Shown here: one piece after another, positions 54,478 through 61,981 of the stretch | Position numbering within the stretch: position 1 is the first letter of the stretch | How the letters are laid out: each line of letters begins with the position of its first letter | From: Caulobacter zeae | GTDB lineage: Bacteria > Pseudomonadota > Alphaproteobacteria > Caulobacterales > Caulobacteraceae | Assembly (NCBI RefSeq): GCF_002858925.1 | Contig: NZ_PJRS01000022.1 | Location: forward strand, 124,001 to 188,000 | Direction: 5' to 3' | Length of the DNA stretch: 64,000 bases | Program-made: the position numbers and the translations under genes | Notes under the pieces: model-generated | What the model was told of the DNA's origin: nothing | Database searches by the model: none | What the model saw: the letters and a program-made list of their open reading frames with translations, nothing else

Positions 54478-56503
54478 CTCTACCTTGGCCGTCCTGCTGG
54501 CGACTTCGGCCGTGTTGGTCGGCCCGGCGGCGGCGCTCGCCGCGCCCGCGCCGGCGCCCGCCGACGCCCCGAGCGCGAAAGATCTTACCCGTTACGCGCT
54601 GATATCGAATGTCGTCCTCTCGCCCGACGGCAAGCACATCGCCGCACTCACCTCGGGCGACGGGGCGAAGATCAACATCACCGTCTGGAAGACCGACGCC
54701 CTCGACAAACCGCCGACGATCATCGGTTCGACCAGCATGGTCTTCAAGGGCGTCAGCTTCGTGAAGAACGACCGCCTGCGCGTGGCGGTGATGCAGCCGC
54801 TGACCGTCCGCAGCTGGAAGGGCCACGTCCGGAAAACCTACTTCACCGACCTGGAAGGCAAGTCCTGGACGACTCCGCTGACAGACACCGCTGAGGCCAA
54901 GACCGACGAGGAGGCCATCAAGCGCGCCCGCGGCGGCAATCCCGTGTTCGTCAGCGCCCTGCCGCGCGATCCCAAGAACGTCCTGATGATCGACCAGCGC
55001 ACCGGCAGCGAGGGCGACGTCAACAAGGTCAACATCTACACCAACTCGGTCGAACGGATCGACCGCATGGCGGGCCGATACGAAGGCTTCCTGACCGATG
55101 GCAAGGGCGACATCCGCGGCCGGATCGACACCGGCTTCGAGGACGGCAAGGCCTATGCCGTCCAGCAGATCAAGAACCCGACCACCGGCGCATGGGAAGA
55201 CCACTTCCGGTCCTACGCCCGCGACCGGAACTTCACGACGCTCGAAGGCTTCAGCAGCGATCCGAACATCGCCTACGTGTCGATAGTCAAGACCAACGGC
55301 AAGCGCGGCGTGTACGTCTACGACATCACCGCCAAGCAGGTCCTCGAACCGCTGTTCGAACACAAGCTGTTCGACGCCAATGGCGTGATCCTCGATAACA
55401 ACGGCGAACTGCTGGGCGTGAACTACGACGACGCCCGCGGCAGCATCTACTGGGTCGACGAAGGCATCGGCGCGCGCTTCAAGTCCGCCCGCACGGCCTT
55501 GGGCGTCAAGATGGAGCCGCTGGCCTGGACCGACCCCGACACCGAGGTGAAGACCCGGTTCAACGTCTCCACCGACTTCGACATCTCGGTCGTGGACGCG
55601 TCCGAGGACCGCAGTGTCGTGATCATCGAGAAGTCGGGGCCAAAGCTGCCGCCCGAGTACTACCTGCTCGACAAGTCCGGCAAGCTGACCCTGCTGGGCA
55701 GCTCACGCCCGTGGATCAAGACAGCCGGCCTGGGCCAGACCAGGCTGGTGCAGTACATGGCCCGTGACGGCCTGCCCGTTCCCGGCCTGCTGACCACCCC
55801 GCCGGCGAGTTTCGGCGCCGGTCCGCATCCGACCATCATCCTCCCCCATGGCGGCCCCTGGGCCCGCGACCACCTCGGCTGGGACGTTTCCGGTTGGGTC
55901 CAGTACTTCGCCTCGCGCGGCTATGTCGTGCTGCAACCCCAGTTCCGGGGCTCGCAAGGCTGGGGCGAAAAGCTCTGGCGCGCCGGCGACAAGGAGTGGG
56001 GCGGCAAGATGCAGGACGACAAGGACGACGGCGCGAAGTGGCTGATCGACCAGAAGCTGGCCGATCCAGGCCGCATCGCCATGTTCGGCTATTCCTACGG
56101 CGGCTACGCGGCCCTGGCCGCGGCGATCCGGCCCAACGGTCTCTACCAGTGCTCGGTCTCGGGCGCCGGCGGCAGCCTGGCCGAAATGAAGAAGGCCACC
56201 AGCAACAGCCGCTTCCTGCGCGAACGCCAGGCGCCGTCCGTGGACGGCCTGGACGCCGTCCAGAACGCCGGCGACGCCAAGATCCCGGTCTTCCTCTACC
56301 ACGGCGACCGGGACGACAACGTGGACATCAAGGACTCGCTGCGGTTCATCAACGGCCTGAAGAACGCCGGCAAACCCTACAAGTGGCTTGAGATCAAGGA
56401 CATGGGTCACGGCTATGCGACCATGACCCCCGAGATGATGGAGACCCAACTGGTCGAGATCGACAAGTTCTTCCAGAACGAGTGCAAGCCTGGCGGCCTC
56501 TGA
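54455..56503 (+). CDS. Secreted S9-family prolyl oligopeptidase-like serine peptidase
   Basis: 682 residues from a TTG at 54455 behind CGGGGGAATCCTG. No ATG allows the signal peptide (LISSTLAVLLATSAVLVGPA), and a longer frame from 54329 adds unlikely residues. An N-terminal beta-propeller (about 45-430) precedes the alpha/beta-hydrolase domain: IILPHGGPWARD, QFRGSQGWGEK, nucleophile FGYSYGGYAAL, acid in YHGDRDDNVDI and His in MGHGYATM. It likely degrades peptides in the periplasm or outside, providing substrates for the divergent TonB receptor. Confidence 0.88.
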   Translation: MLSKRLISSTLAVLLATSAVLVGPAAALAAPAPAPADAPSAKDLTRYALISNVVLSPDGKHIAALTSGDGAKINITVWKTDALDKPPTIIGSTSMVFKGVSFVKNDRLRVAVMQPLTVRSWKGHVRKTYFTDLEGKSWTTPLTDTAEAKTDEEAIKRARGGNPVFVSALPRDPKNVLMIDQRTGSEGDVNKVNIYTNSVERIDRMAGRYEGFLTDGKGDIRGRIDTGFEDGKAYAVQQIKNPTTGAWEDHFRSYARDRNFTTLEGFSSDPNIAYVSIVKTNGKRGVYVYDITAKQVLEPLFEHKLFDANGVILDNNGELLGVNYDDARGSIYWVDEGIGARFKSARTALGVKMEPLAWTDPDTEVKTRFNVSTDFDISVVDASEDRSVVIIEKSGPKLPPEYYLLDKSGKLTLLGSSRPWIKTAGLGQTRLVQYMARDGLPVPGLLTTPPASFGAGPHPTIILPHGGPWARDHLGWDVSGWVQYFASRGYVVLQPQFRGSQGWGEKLWRAGDKEWGGKMQDDKDDGAKWLIDQKLADPGRIAMFGYSYGGYAALAAAIRPNGLYQCSVSGAGGSLAEMKKATSNSRFLRERQAPSVDGLDAVQNAGDAKIPVFLYHGDRDDNVDIKDSLRFINGLKNAGKPYKWLEIKDMGHGYATMTPEMMETQLVEIDKFFQNECKPGGL

Positions 56504-56525
56504 GCCGCGATGGCGAAAACGGGAG

Positions 56526-56552
56526 GGGCGGCTCGAACGAGCCGCCCTTTTT
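56526..56552 (+). terminator. Rho-independent terminator after the S9 peptidase
   Basis: GGGCGGCTCG-AA-CGAGCCGCCC followed by TTTTT, 22 bases after the stop and just before the converging ogt stop. Confidence 0.85.
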
Positions 56553-56560
56553 CGTCGCGT

Positions 56561-57133
56561 TCAGCGTCCCTTTGGCGGGGCGACCGAGAAATCCATGTCG
56601 AACAGGGTCGGAACGTCCGTGACCCGGGCCCGTTCGATGGTCAGCAGCCGGGCCTTGGTGGCCGCGCCCCCGTCGGCGCTGAAGCCGCCCATCTTGCCGT
56701 CGGTGCCCAGCACCCGGTGGCAGGGCACCACGATCGGCCAGGGGTTCTCGCCCAGCGCCTTGCCCACCGCCCGCATCGCGCCCGGCTCGCCCATGGCCTT
56801 GGCTACCTGGCCGTAGGTCGAGGTCTCGCCGGGGCGGATGGCGCGGGCGATCTCGTAGACCCGGCGGTTGAACGGCTGCACCACGGTGAGGTCCAGCGCC
56901 ACGTCGGAAAGGTCGTCGCGCCCTCCGGCCAGCAGGTCGATGATGCGGTCGGCCGCCTCGTCCACCTCGGGCGGCGGCGCGGTCTCGACGGCGTCGGGAT
57001 AGCGCTTGCGCAGCCGCGCCCAGGCCGCGCCCGGCGCGGTTTCGGGCAGTTGCACGCCGAGCAGCCCGCCCGCGCCCCACGCCAGGCCGCAGCGGCCGAT
57101 CGCCGTCTCGAAAAGCATGAAGCCCTGTCCCAT
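56561..57133 (-). CDS. ogt: Methylated-DNA--protein-cysteine methyltransferase
   Basis: 190 residues (185 if the second ATG at 57118, which has GGACAGGGC before it, is used). The suicide enzyme removes alkyl groups from O6-methylguanine. The active site VVPCHRVLG holds the acceptor Cys. The helix-turn-helix and Arg finger are visible in ETSTYGQVAKAMGEPGAMRA, and NPWPI matches the family. Overall length and the single-domain form are typical of Ogt. Confidence 0.92.
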   Translation of the reverse strand: MGQGFMLFETAIGRCGLAWGAGGLLGVQLPETAPGAAWARLRKRYPDAVETAPPPEVDEAADRIIDLLAGGRDDLSDVALDLTVVQPFNRRVYEIARAIRPGETSTYGQVAKAMGEPGAMRAVGKALGENPWPIVVPCHRVLGTDGKMGGFSADGGAATKARLLTIERARVTDVPTLFDMDFSVAPPKGR

Positions 57134-57212
57134 CGTCCGATAGATTAACACCGCTGTTGCGGGACGCGAGGGCCGCCCTCTACCTTTCCACGCCGAAGTT
57201 CGGAGATAGCCC

Positions 57213-58868
57213 TTGCGCCGCACCGCCCTGCTCGCCCCCGTCCTCACGCTGGCCCTCGCGGCCAGTCCGGCCTTGGCCGGCGACATCCTGGTCCACGGCG
57301 GGCCGATCCACACCGGCGTCGCCGGCGCCCCGCCCGCCGAGGCGGTGTTGATCCGCGACAAGGCCATCGCCTTCGTCGGACCGCTGGCCGCCGCTCGCGC
57401 CAAGGCCGCCAAGGACGTCCGCGACATCGACCTGAAGGGCGGCGCGGCCTATCCCGGCTTCGTCGACGCCCACGCCCACCTGACCGGCATCGGCCTGCGC
57501 GAGCTGACCCTCAATCTCGACAAGACCGACTCCGTCGAGGCCCTGGTCGCCGCCGTCGCCGCCTACGCCCAGGCCCATCCGGGCGACGCGCCGATCTACG
57601 GTCGCGGCTGGATCGAGACCCACTGGCCCGAGAAGCGCTTTCCCACCCGCGCCGACCTCGACCGCGCCGCGCCGGGCCGCATCGTCGTTCTGGGCCGCGC
57701 CGACGGCCACGCCGTGGTCGCCTCCAGCGCCGCCCTGGCCAAGGCCGGCCTGACCCGCGACACCAAGGCCCCGGCCGGCGGCCAGATCCTCAAGGACGAG
57801 ACGGGCGAGCCCACCGGCATGCTGGTCGACCACGCCCAGAGCCTGGTCGAGGGGGTCATCCCGCCGCCCTCCCCCGCCCTAAAGCGCCAGGCGCTGGAAA
57901 CGGCCGGCAAGCTCTACGCCGGCCGCGGCTGGACGGGCCTTGGCAATATGAGCGTCGAGGCCGCCGACCTGGACCAGCTACGCCAACTGGCCGCCGAGGG
58001 CCGCTTTTCCCTGCGCGTCGACAACTACATGGACCCGTCCGGCGCGGCCGAGGTGCTGAAGACCGGCCCCAGCGCCGATCCGACCGGCCTGATCCGCCTG
58101 CGCGGGATCAAGCTCTACATGGACGGCGCCTTGGGCTCGCGCGGCGCGGCCCTGCTGGCGCCCTACAGCGACGCCGAGGGGCTGGGCCTCGTCCTCACCG
58201 AGCACGACCAGGGCCTGGCCCTGATGAAGAAGGCCAAGGCCGTGAACGCCCAGGTCGCCATGCACGCCATCGGCGACCGCGGCAACCGCATGGTGCTGGA
58301 CTGGTTCGGCGAGACGCTCGGCCAGAAGGACGAGGGACCCGACACTGGCCGCCGTTGGCGCATCGAGCACGCCCAGGTCGTCGACGCCGCCGACCTGCCG
58401 CGCTTTTCCAAGCTGGGCGTGGTGGCCTCAATGCAGCCCAGCCACGCCATCGGCGACCTCTATTTCGCGCCCGCGCGCCTGGGCAAGGACCGCCTGAAGG
58501 GCGCCTATGCCTGGGCCGACTTGCTGAAGAGCGGCGCGATCGTGGCCGCCGGCTCCGACGCCCCCGTCGAGGTCGGCGATCCGCGCATCGAGTTCTACGC
58601 CGCCGTCGCCCGCAAGAGCCTGACCGGCTTCTCCAACGCCGACTGGCATCCCGAAGAGGCCGTAACCCGCCAGCAGGCCCTGCGCATGCTGACCTGGGCC
58701 CCGGCCTGGGCCGCCTTCGCCGACCAGCAGCGCGGCACGCTGGAGCCCGGCAAGGCCGCCGACCTCACCGCCTTCGACCGCGACCTGATGACCGTTCCGG
58801 AAGCCGAGATCCTGAAGGCCCAGCCGATCCTGACGGTGGTCGACGGCAAGGTGGCGTTCGAGCGGTAG
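57213..58868 (+). CDS. Secreted amidohydrolase (YtcJ-like)
   Basis: 551 residues from a TTG start. The signal is RTALLAPVLTLALAASPALA. The metal-dependent hydrolase fold shows PGFVDAHAHLTG (first His pair), GIKLYMDGALGSRGAALL (the YtcJ Lys/Asp region), VAMHAIGDRGN, RIEHAQVVDA and AAGSDAPVEVGDP, with the C-terminal composite domain LEPGKAADLTAFDRDL. Family members hydrolyse amides or related bonds. The exported location is typical of Caulobacterales. The substrate is unknown. Confidence 0.88.
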   Translation: MRRTALLAPVLTLALAASPALAGDILVHGGPIHTGVAGAPPAEAVLIRDKAIAFVGPLAAARAKAAKDVRDIDLKGGAAYPGFVDAHAHLTGIGLRELTLNLDKTDSVEALVAAVAAYAQAHPGDAPIYGRGWIETHWPEKRFPTRADLDRAAPGRIVVLGRADGHAVVASSAALAKAGLTRDTKAPAGGQILKDETGEPTGMLVDHAQSLVEGVIPPPSPALKRQALETAGKLYAGRGWTGLGNMSVEAADLDQLRQLAAEGRFSLRVDNYMDPSGAAEVLKTGPSADPTGLIRLRGIKLYMDGALGSRGAALLAPYSDAEGLGLVLTEHDQGLALMKKAKAVNAQVAMHAIGDRGNRMVLDWFGETLGQKDEGPDTGRRWRIEHAQVVDAADLPRFSKLGVVASMQPSHAIGDLYFAPARLGKDRLKGAYAWADLLKSGAIVAAGSDAPVEVGDPRIEFYAAVARKSLTGFSNADWHPEEAVTRQQALRMLTWAPAWAAFADQQRGTLEPGKAADLTAFDRDLMTVPEAEILKAQPILTVVDGKVAFER

Positions 58869-58874
58869 GGGAAG

Positions 58875-59264
58875 CTACCAGGCCAGCAGCGCCAGGCCCG
58901 GGACATCCTGGAAGTCGGCTGGGTTGCAGGTGACGAGGGTCGCGCGATGGGTCAGCGCCTGGGCCGCGATCATCCGGTCGAGGATATTGCGACGGGAGTA
59001 GCCGGTCGCCTGCACGATCGCCCGATAGGCGTCGGCCGCCTCGGCGTCGAAATCCAGCACCGGCAGGATGTCGAGCATGGCGTCCAGCCGAGCCCGCCGC
59101 GCGGCCGTGTCGGCAAGCTCGCGATAGACGCCGCCTTCGAGCTCGACACGCGAGACGATAGACAGCAGCACCGCGCCGTCCAAAGCCGCGATCTTGGTTG
59201 AAACCACGGGATCGCCATCGCGCAGGTGGATCGCCACGTTGGTGTCGAGAATGAAGGTCGCCAC
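58875..59264 (-). CDS. vapC: VapC-type PIN-domain toxin
   Basis: 129 residues. PIN RNase acidic residues are visible: Asp in FILDTNVAIHL, Glu in SRVELEGGVY, Asp in NILDRMIAAQAL and a further one near TCNPADFQDV. It probably cleaves tRNA or mRNA. The ATG lies three bases after the antitoxin stop, the standard vapBC layout. Confidence 0.9.
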   Translation of the reverse strand: MATFILDTNVAIHLRDGDPVVSTKIAALDGAVLLSIVSRVELEGGVYRELADTAARRARLDAMLDILPVLDFDAEAADAYRAIVQATGYSRRNILDRMIAAQALTHRATLVTCNPADFQDVPGLALLAW

Positions 59265-59267
59265 GCC

Positions 59268-59507
59268 TCAGAGCCCCGGGCGCTCGGGCAGGTCCTCGTC
59301 GTCGCGGACTTCCACCGCGCTCGGCTTGGGTAGCTCGGCCAGCCGTGCGACCAGATCCTGGACCGTGCCGCGCGTTGGATAGATCGTCAGCACGTCGCCA
59401 GAGCGCACCAGGGTGAGCTCGGTCTCCTCCGCGAACGCCACCTCCTTGGGCAGGCGCACGGCCTGGCTGTTGCCGCTACGAAAGGTTCGAGTGCTGGACC
59501 TCGTCAT
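59268..59507 (-). CDS. vapB: VapB-type AbrB/SpoVT antitoxin
   Basis: 79 residues. The N-terminal swapped-hairpin DNA-binding domain reads RTFRSGNSQAVRLPKEVAF then ELTLVRSGDVLTIYP. The C-terminus (LARLAELPKPSAVEV-like acidic tail ending in DEDLPERPGL) would wrap the toxin. It is translated first, coupled to vapC. Confidence 0.9.
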   Translation of the reverse strand: MTRSSTRTFRSGNSQAVRLPKEVAFAEETELTLVRSGDVLTIYPTRGTVQDLVARLAELPKPSAVEVRDDEDLPERPGL

Positions 59508-59519
59508 CCGCGCCCCCAA

Positions 59520-59537
59520 GTATGCACTTGTATATAC
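59520..59537 (-). promoter_or_regulatory. Candidate vapBC operator
   Basis: GTATGCAC-TT-GTATATAC, an imperfect inverted repeat (6 of 8 arm positions), 13 bases before the vapB ATG in an AT-rich patch. VapB antitoxins typically bind such sites to autoregulate. Confidence 0.5.
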
Positions 59538-59566
59538 GCCCGAAGGAGGCCCGTTTCCAGGCGTCC

Positions 59567-61822
59567 CTAAGCCGCGTCCGCCTTCGGGCTCGTCGCCCCT
59601 TCGATCGCCGCCAGAAGGTCGGGGAGGTTCAGCGGCTTGGCGATGAAGCCGGTCATGCCGGCGGCGAAATAGGTCTCGACCTGGTGGGGCATGGCGTTGG
59701 CGGTCACCGCGATGATCGGCACGGCCGCCAGGCCGTGCGCGGCCTCGAACGCGCGGACGCCCTGGGTGGCAGCCAGGCCGTTCAGCTCGGGCATCTGGAT
59801 GTCCATCAGGATTAGGTCGATCGCCGGATCGGCCTCGTAGGCGGCGATCGCCTGGCGACCATCGGCGACCAGGGTCAGCTCGACCTCGAACGGCGCCAGC
59901 AGGGCCTGGAGGACCGTCTGGTTCACCGGGTTGTCCTCGGCCGCCAGGATGCGCAGCGCGCCCTGCGGGGTCGGCAGGGCGACTGCCGAGACGAGCTCCG
60001 TCGCCGCCTCCTGGACCCGCGGAACCAGCGGCAGGTCGACGCCGAAGGTCGCCCCCTCGCCCTCGCGGCTCTCCAGCCACAATTCGCCGCCCATCCGCTC
60101 GGCCAGGCTGCGCGAGATGGTCAGGCCAAGCCCGGTGCCGCCATGGCGGCGGGTCGCCGAGGCGTCGGCCTGGGTAAAGGCCCTGAAGATCCGCTCGCGG
60201 TCGGCCTCCGACACCCCCTCGCCGGTATCGGCCACGATGAAGCGCAGGCCCGCCTCGCGCCGCTCGACCGACACGGCCACGCCGCCCTGGTCGGTGAACT
60301 TCACCGCATTGACCACCAGGTTGCCGAGGATCTGTCGAAGCCGGGGCGCGTCGCCCAGCCACGCGCCCATCGCCCCTTCGTCGACCGCCAGGGTCAGCGC
60401 GAGGTCCTTCTCGGCGGCCAGCGGCGCGTACGGCGCCAGGGCCAGCCTCACGGTCTCCTCCAGGTCGAACGCGGCCTCGTTCAGCTCCATCCGGCCCGCC
60501 TCGATCTTGGACAGGTCGAGGACGTCGTTGAGGATCTCCAGCAGGGCCGCGCCGGAGGCGCCGATGATCTCCAGCCGTTCGCGCTGGTCGTCGTCCAGGG
60601 CCTCGCGCGACATCACCTGGGTCATGCCCAGGATGCCGTTCAGCGGCGTGCGGATCTCGTGGCTCATATTGGCCAGGAACTCGCTCTTGGCGCGGCTGGC
60701 CCCTTCGGCCAGTCGCCGGGCCTCGATCTCGCGCTCGGTCACCGTCACGTGCTCGGTGATGTCGGTGATGATCAGCAGGAAGCCGCCGTCCTCGGCCGGC
60801 GTCAGCTTCAGCGACTGGAAGCGGCCGTCGGGCGAGCTGAAGGTGTCGGGCGACACCCACTCGCCCACCTGGTCGTCGACGGCGTCGAGCACCGCCTTGG
60901 CCGCCTGCCGGGCCTTGGCGTCCATCGCCGTGCGCTCGGCGATCTCGCCAAGGCTCATGCCCTGGGCCAGGGTCAGGCCATAGGGTCGGGCGAAGTCGGC
61001 CAGGGTGGCGTTCCACACCTGCAAGAGGTTGTTGCGGTCGAAATAGCCCAGGCCGATCGGCGCCCGGTTCAGCGCCGAGCGCAGGGTGGCGAAGGCCGAG
61101 CGATGGGCCAGGCGGTGGGTCAGCAGCATGCCGCAGCCGGCCAGGACGATCATCGAGACCATGGCGATCACCGACCGCGCCAGCTCGCCGCGCGTGAACC
61201 GGCCAGCGGCCTCGAGGTCGGCGACCGGCAGCAGGGTGACCGCGCCCATGCCCACGAAATGCAGGCCGCAGACGGCGGTCGCCAGCAGCAGGATCGACGC
61301 CGCCCGCCCGCGCAGGCCGCTCTCGCGCCGCAGGTCGACGAAGGCCAGGGCGGAAAGCCCGGCGGCGATCAGGATCGCGGCGACCACCAGGTCGGCCCGC
61401 CAGATCATCAGGGCCGGCAGGCGCATGGCCGAGACGCCGACGAAGTGCATGGCCGCGATGCTGCCACCGCAAAGCGCTCCGCCGGCCAGCCGTCGCGCCC
61501 GCCCGGTCGCGGTCATGGCCAGGCCCGCCCCGCCCGCCAGACCGGTCAGGGCCACCACGAACGACAGGGCCGTCATCGGCTCGTCGAAGCTGAGCCGCAG
61601 CCCCGGCTGGAAGCCCAGCATGGCGATGAAGTGGGTGGCCCAGACGCCGCTGCCCAGCACCAGGCCGGTCAGCAGGATCCATGCAATGCGGGCCGGCCCC
61701 GCCGCCGTCGCGCCGCGGTGATAGGCGTGCACGCCCACGGCCATCGACGCCAGGCAGACGAGCAGCGCCCAGATCACCAGCGTCGGGTCGTGCTGATCCA
61801 AACACCGAAGCGTGGCGAACAT
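59567..61822 (-). CDS. MHYT-domain hybrid histidine kinase/response regulator
   Basis: 751 residues from the ATG at 61822 (AAGGACCC before it). Seven membrane segments carry three MHYT-like motifs (ATHFIAMLGFQP, AAMHFVGVSAMRLP, GLHFVGMGAVTLLP), proposed to bind metal or gas. A PAS-like region (about 265-365) follows, then HisKA with His388 in SHEIRTPLNGILGM, HATPase (NLVVNAVKFTDQGG, TGLGLTISRSLAERMGG) and a receiver with Asp674 in LILMDIQMPELNG. All sites are intact. The start at 61894 would add 24 residues not typical of MHYT proteins. Confidence 0.9.
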   Translation of the reverse strand: MFATLRCLDQHDPTLVIWALLVCLASMAVGVHAYHRGATAAGPARIAWILLTGLVLGSGVWATHFIAMLGFQPGLRLSFDEPMTALSFVVALTGLAGGAGLAMTATGRARRLAGGALCGGSIAAMHFVGVSAMRLPALMIWRADLVVAAILIAAGLSALAFVDLRRESGLRGRAASILLLATAVCGLHFVGMGAVTLLPVADLEAAGRFTRGELARSVIAMVSMIVLAGCGMLLTHRLAHRSAFATLRSALNRAPIGLGYFDRNNLLQVWNATLADFARPYGLTLAQGMSLGEIAERTAMDAKARQAAKAVLDAVDDQVGEWVSPDTFSSPDGRFQSLKLTPAEDGGFLLIITDITEHVTVTEREIEARRLAEGASRAKSEFLANMSHEIRTPLNGILGMTQVMSREALDDDQRERLEIIGASGAALLEILNDVLDLSKIEAGRMELNEAAFDLEETVRLALAPYAPLAAEKDLALTLAVDEGAMGAWLGDAPRLRQILGNLVVNAVKFTDQGGVAVSVERREAGLRFIVADTGEGVSEADRERIFRAFTQADASATRRHGGTGLGLTISRSLAERMGGELWLESREGEGATFGVDLPLVPRVQEAATELVSAVALPTPQGALRILAAEDNPVNQTVLQALLAPFEVELTLVADGRQAIAAYEADPAIDLILMDIQMPELNGLAATQGVRAFEAAHGLAAVPIIAVTANAMPHQVETYFAAGMTGFIAKPLNLPDLLAAIEGATSPKADAA

Positions 61823-61981
61823 GGGTCCTTGGCCGGGATAAGCGCGAGCGGGAGGAACTCTGCTGTCCTCATAGCCGGTCACGCCGTCCAGCATGGTTTA
61901 CGACCCGGGCGGCGGATCGTCGCATCCAAAGTCAAGCCACCGCTTGCCTCGCCTCGATTCCCGCCCCACTTTCGGAGGGTC

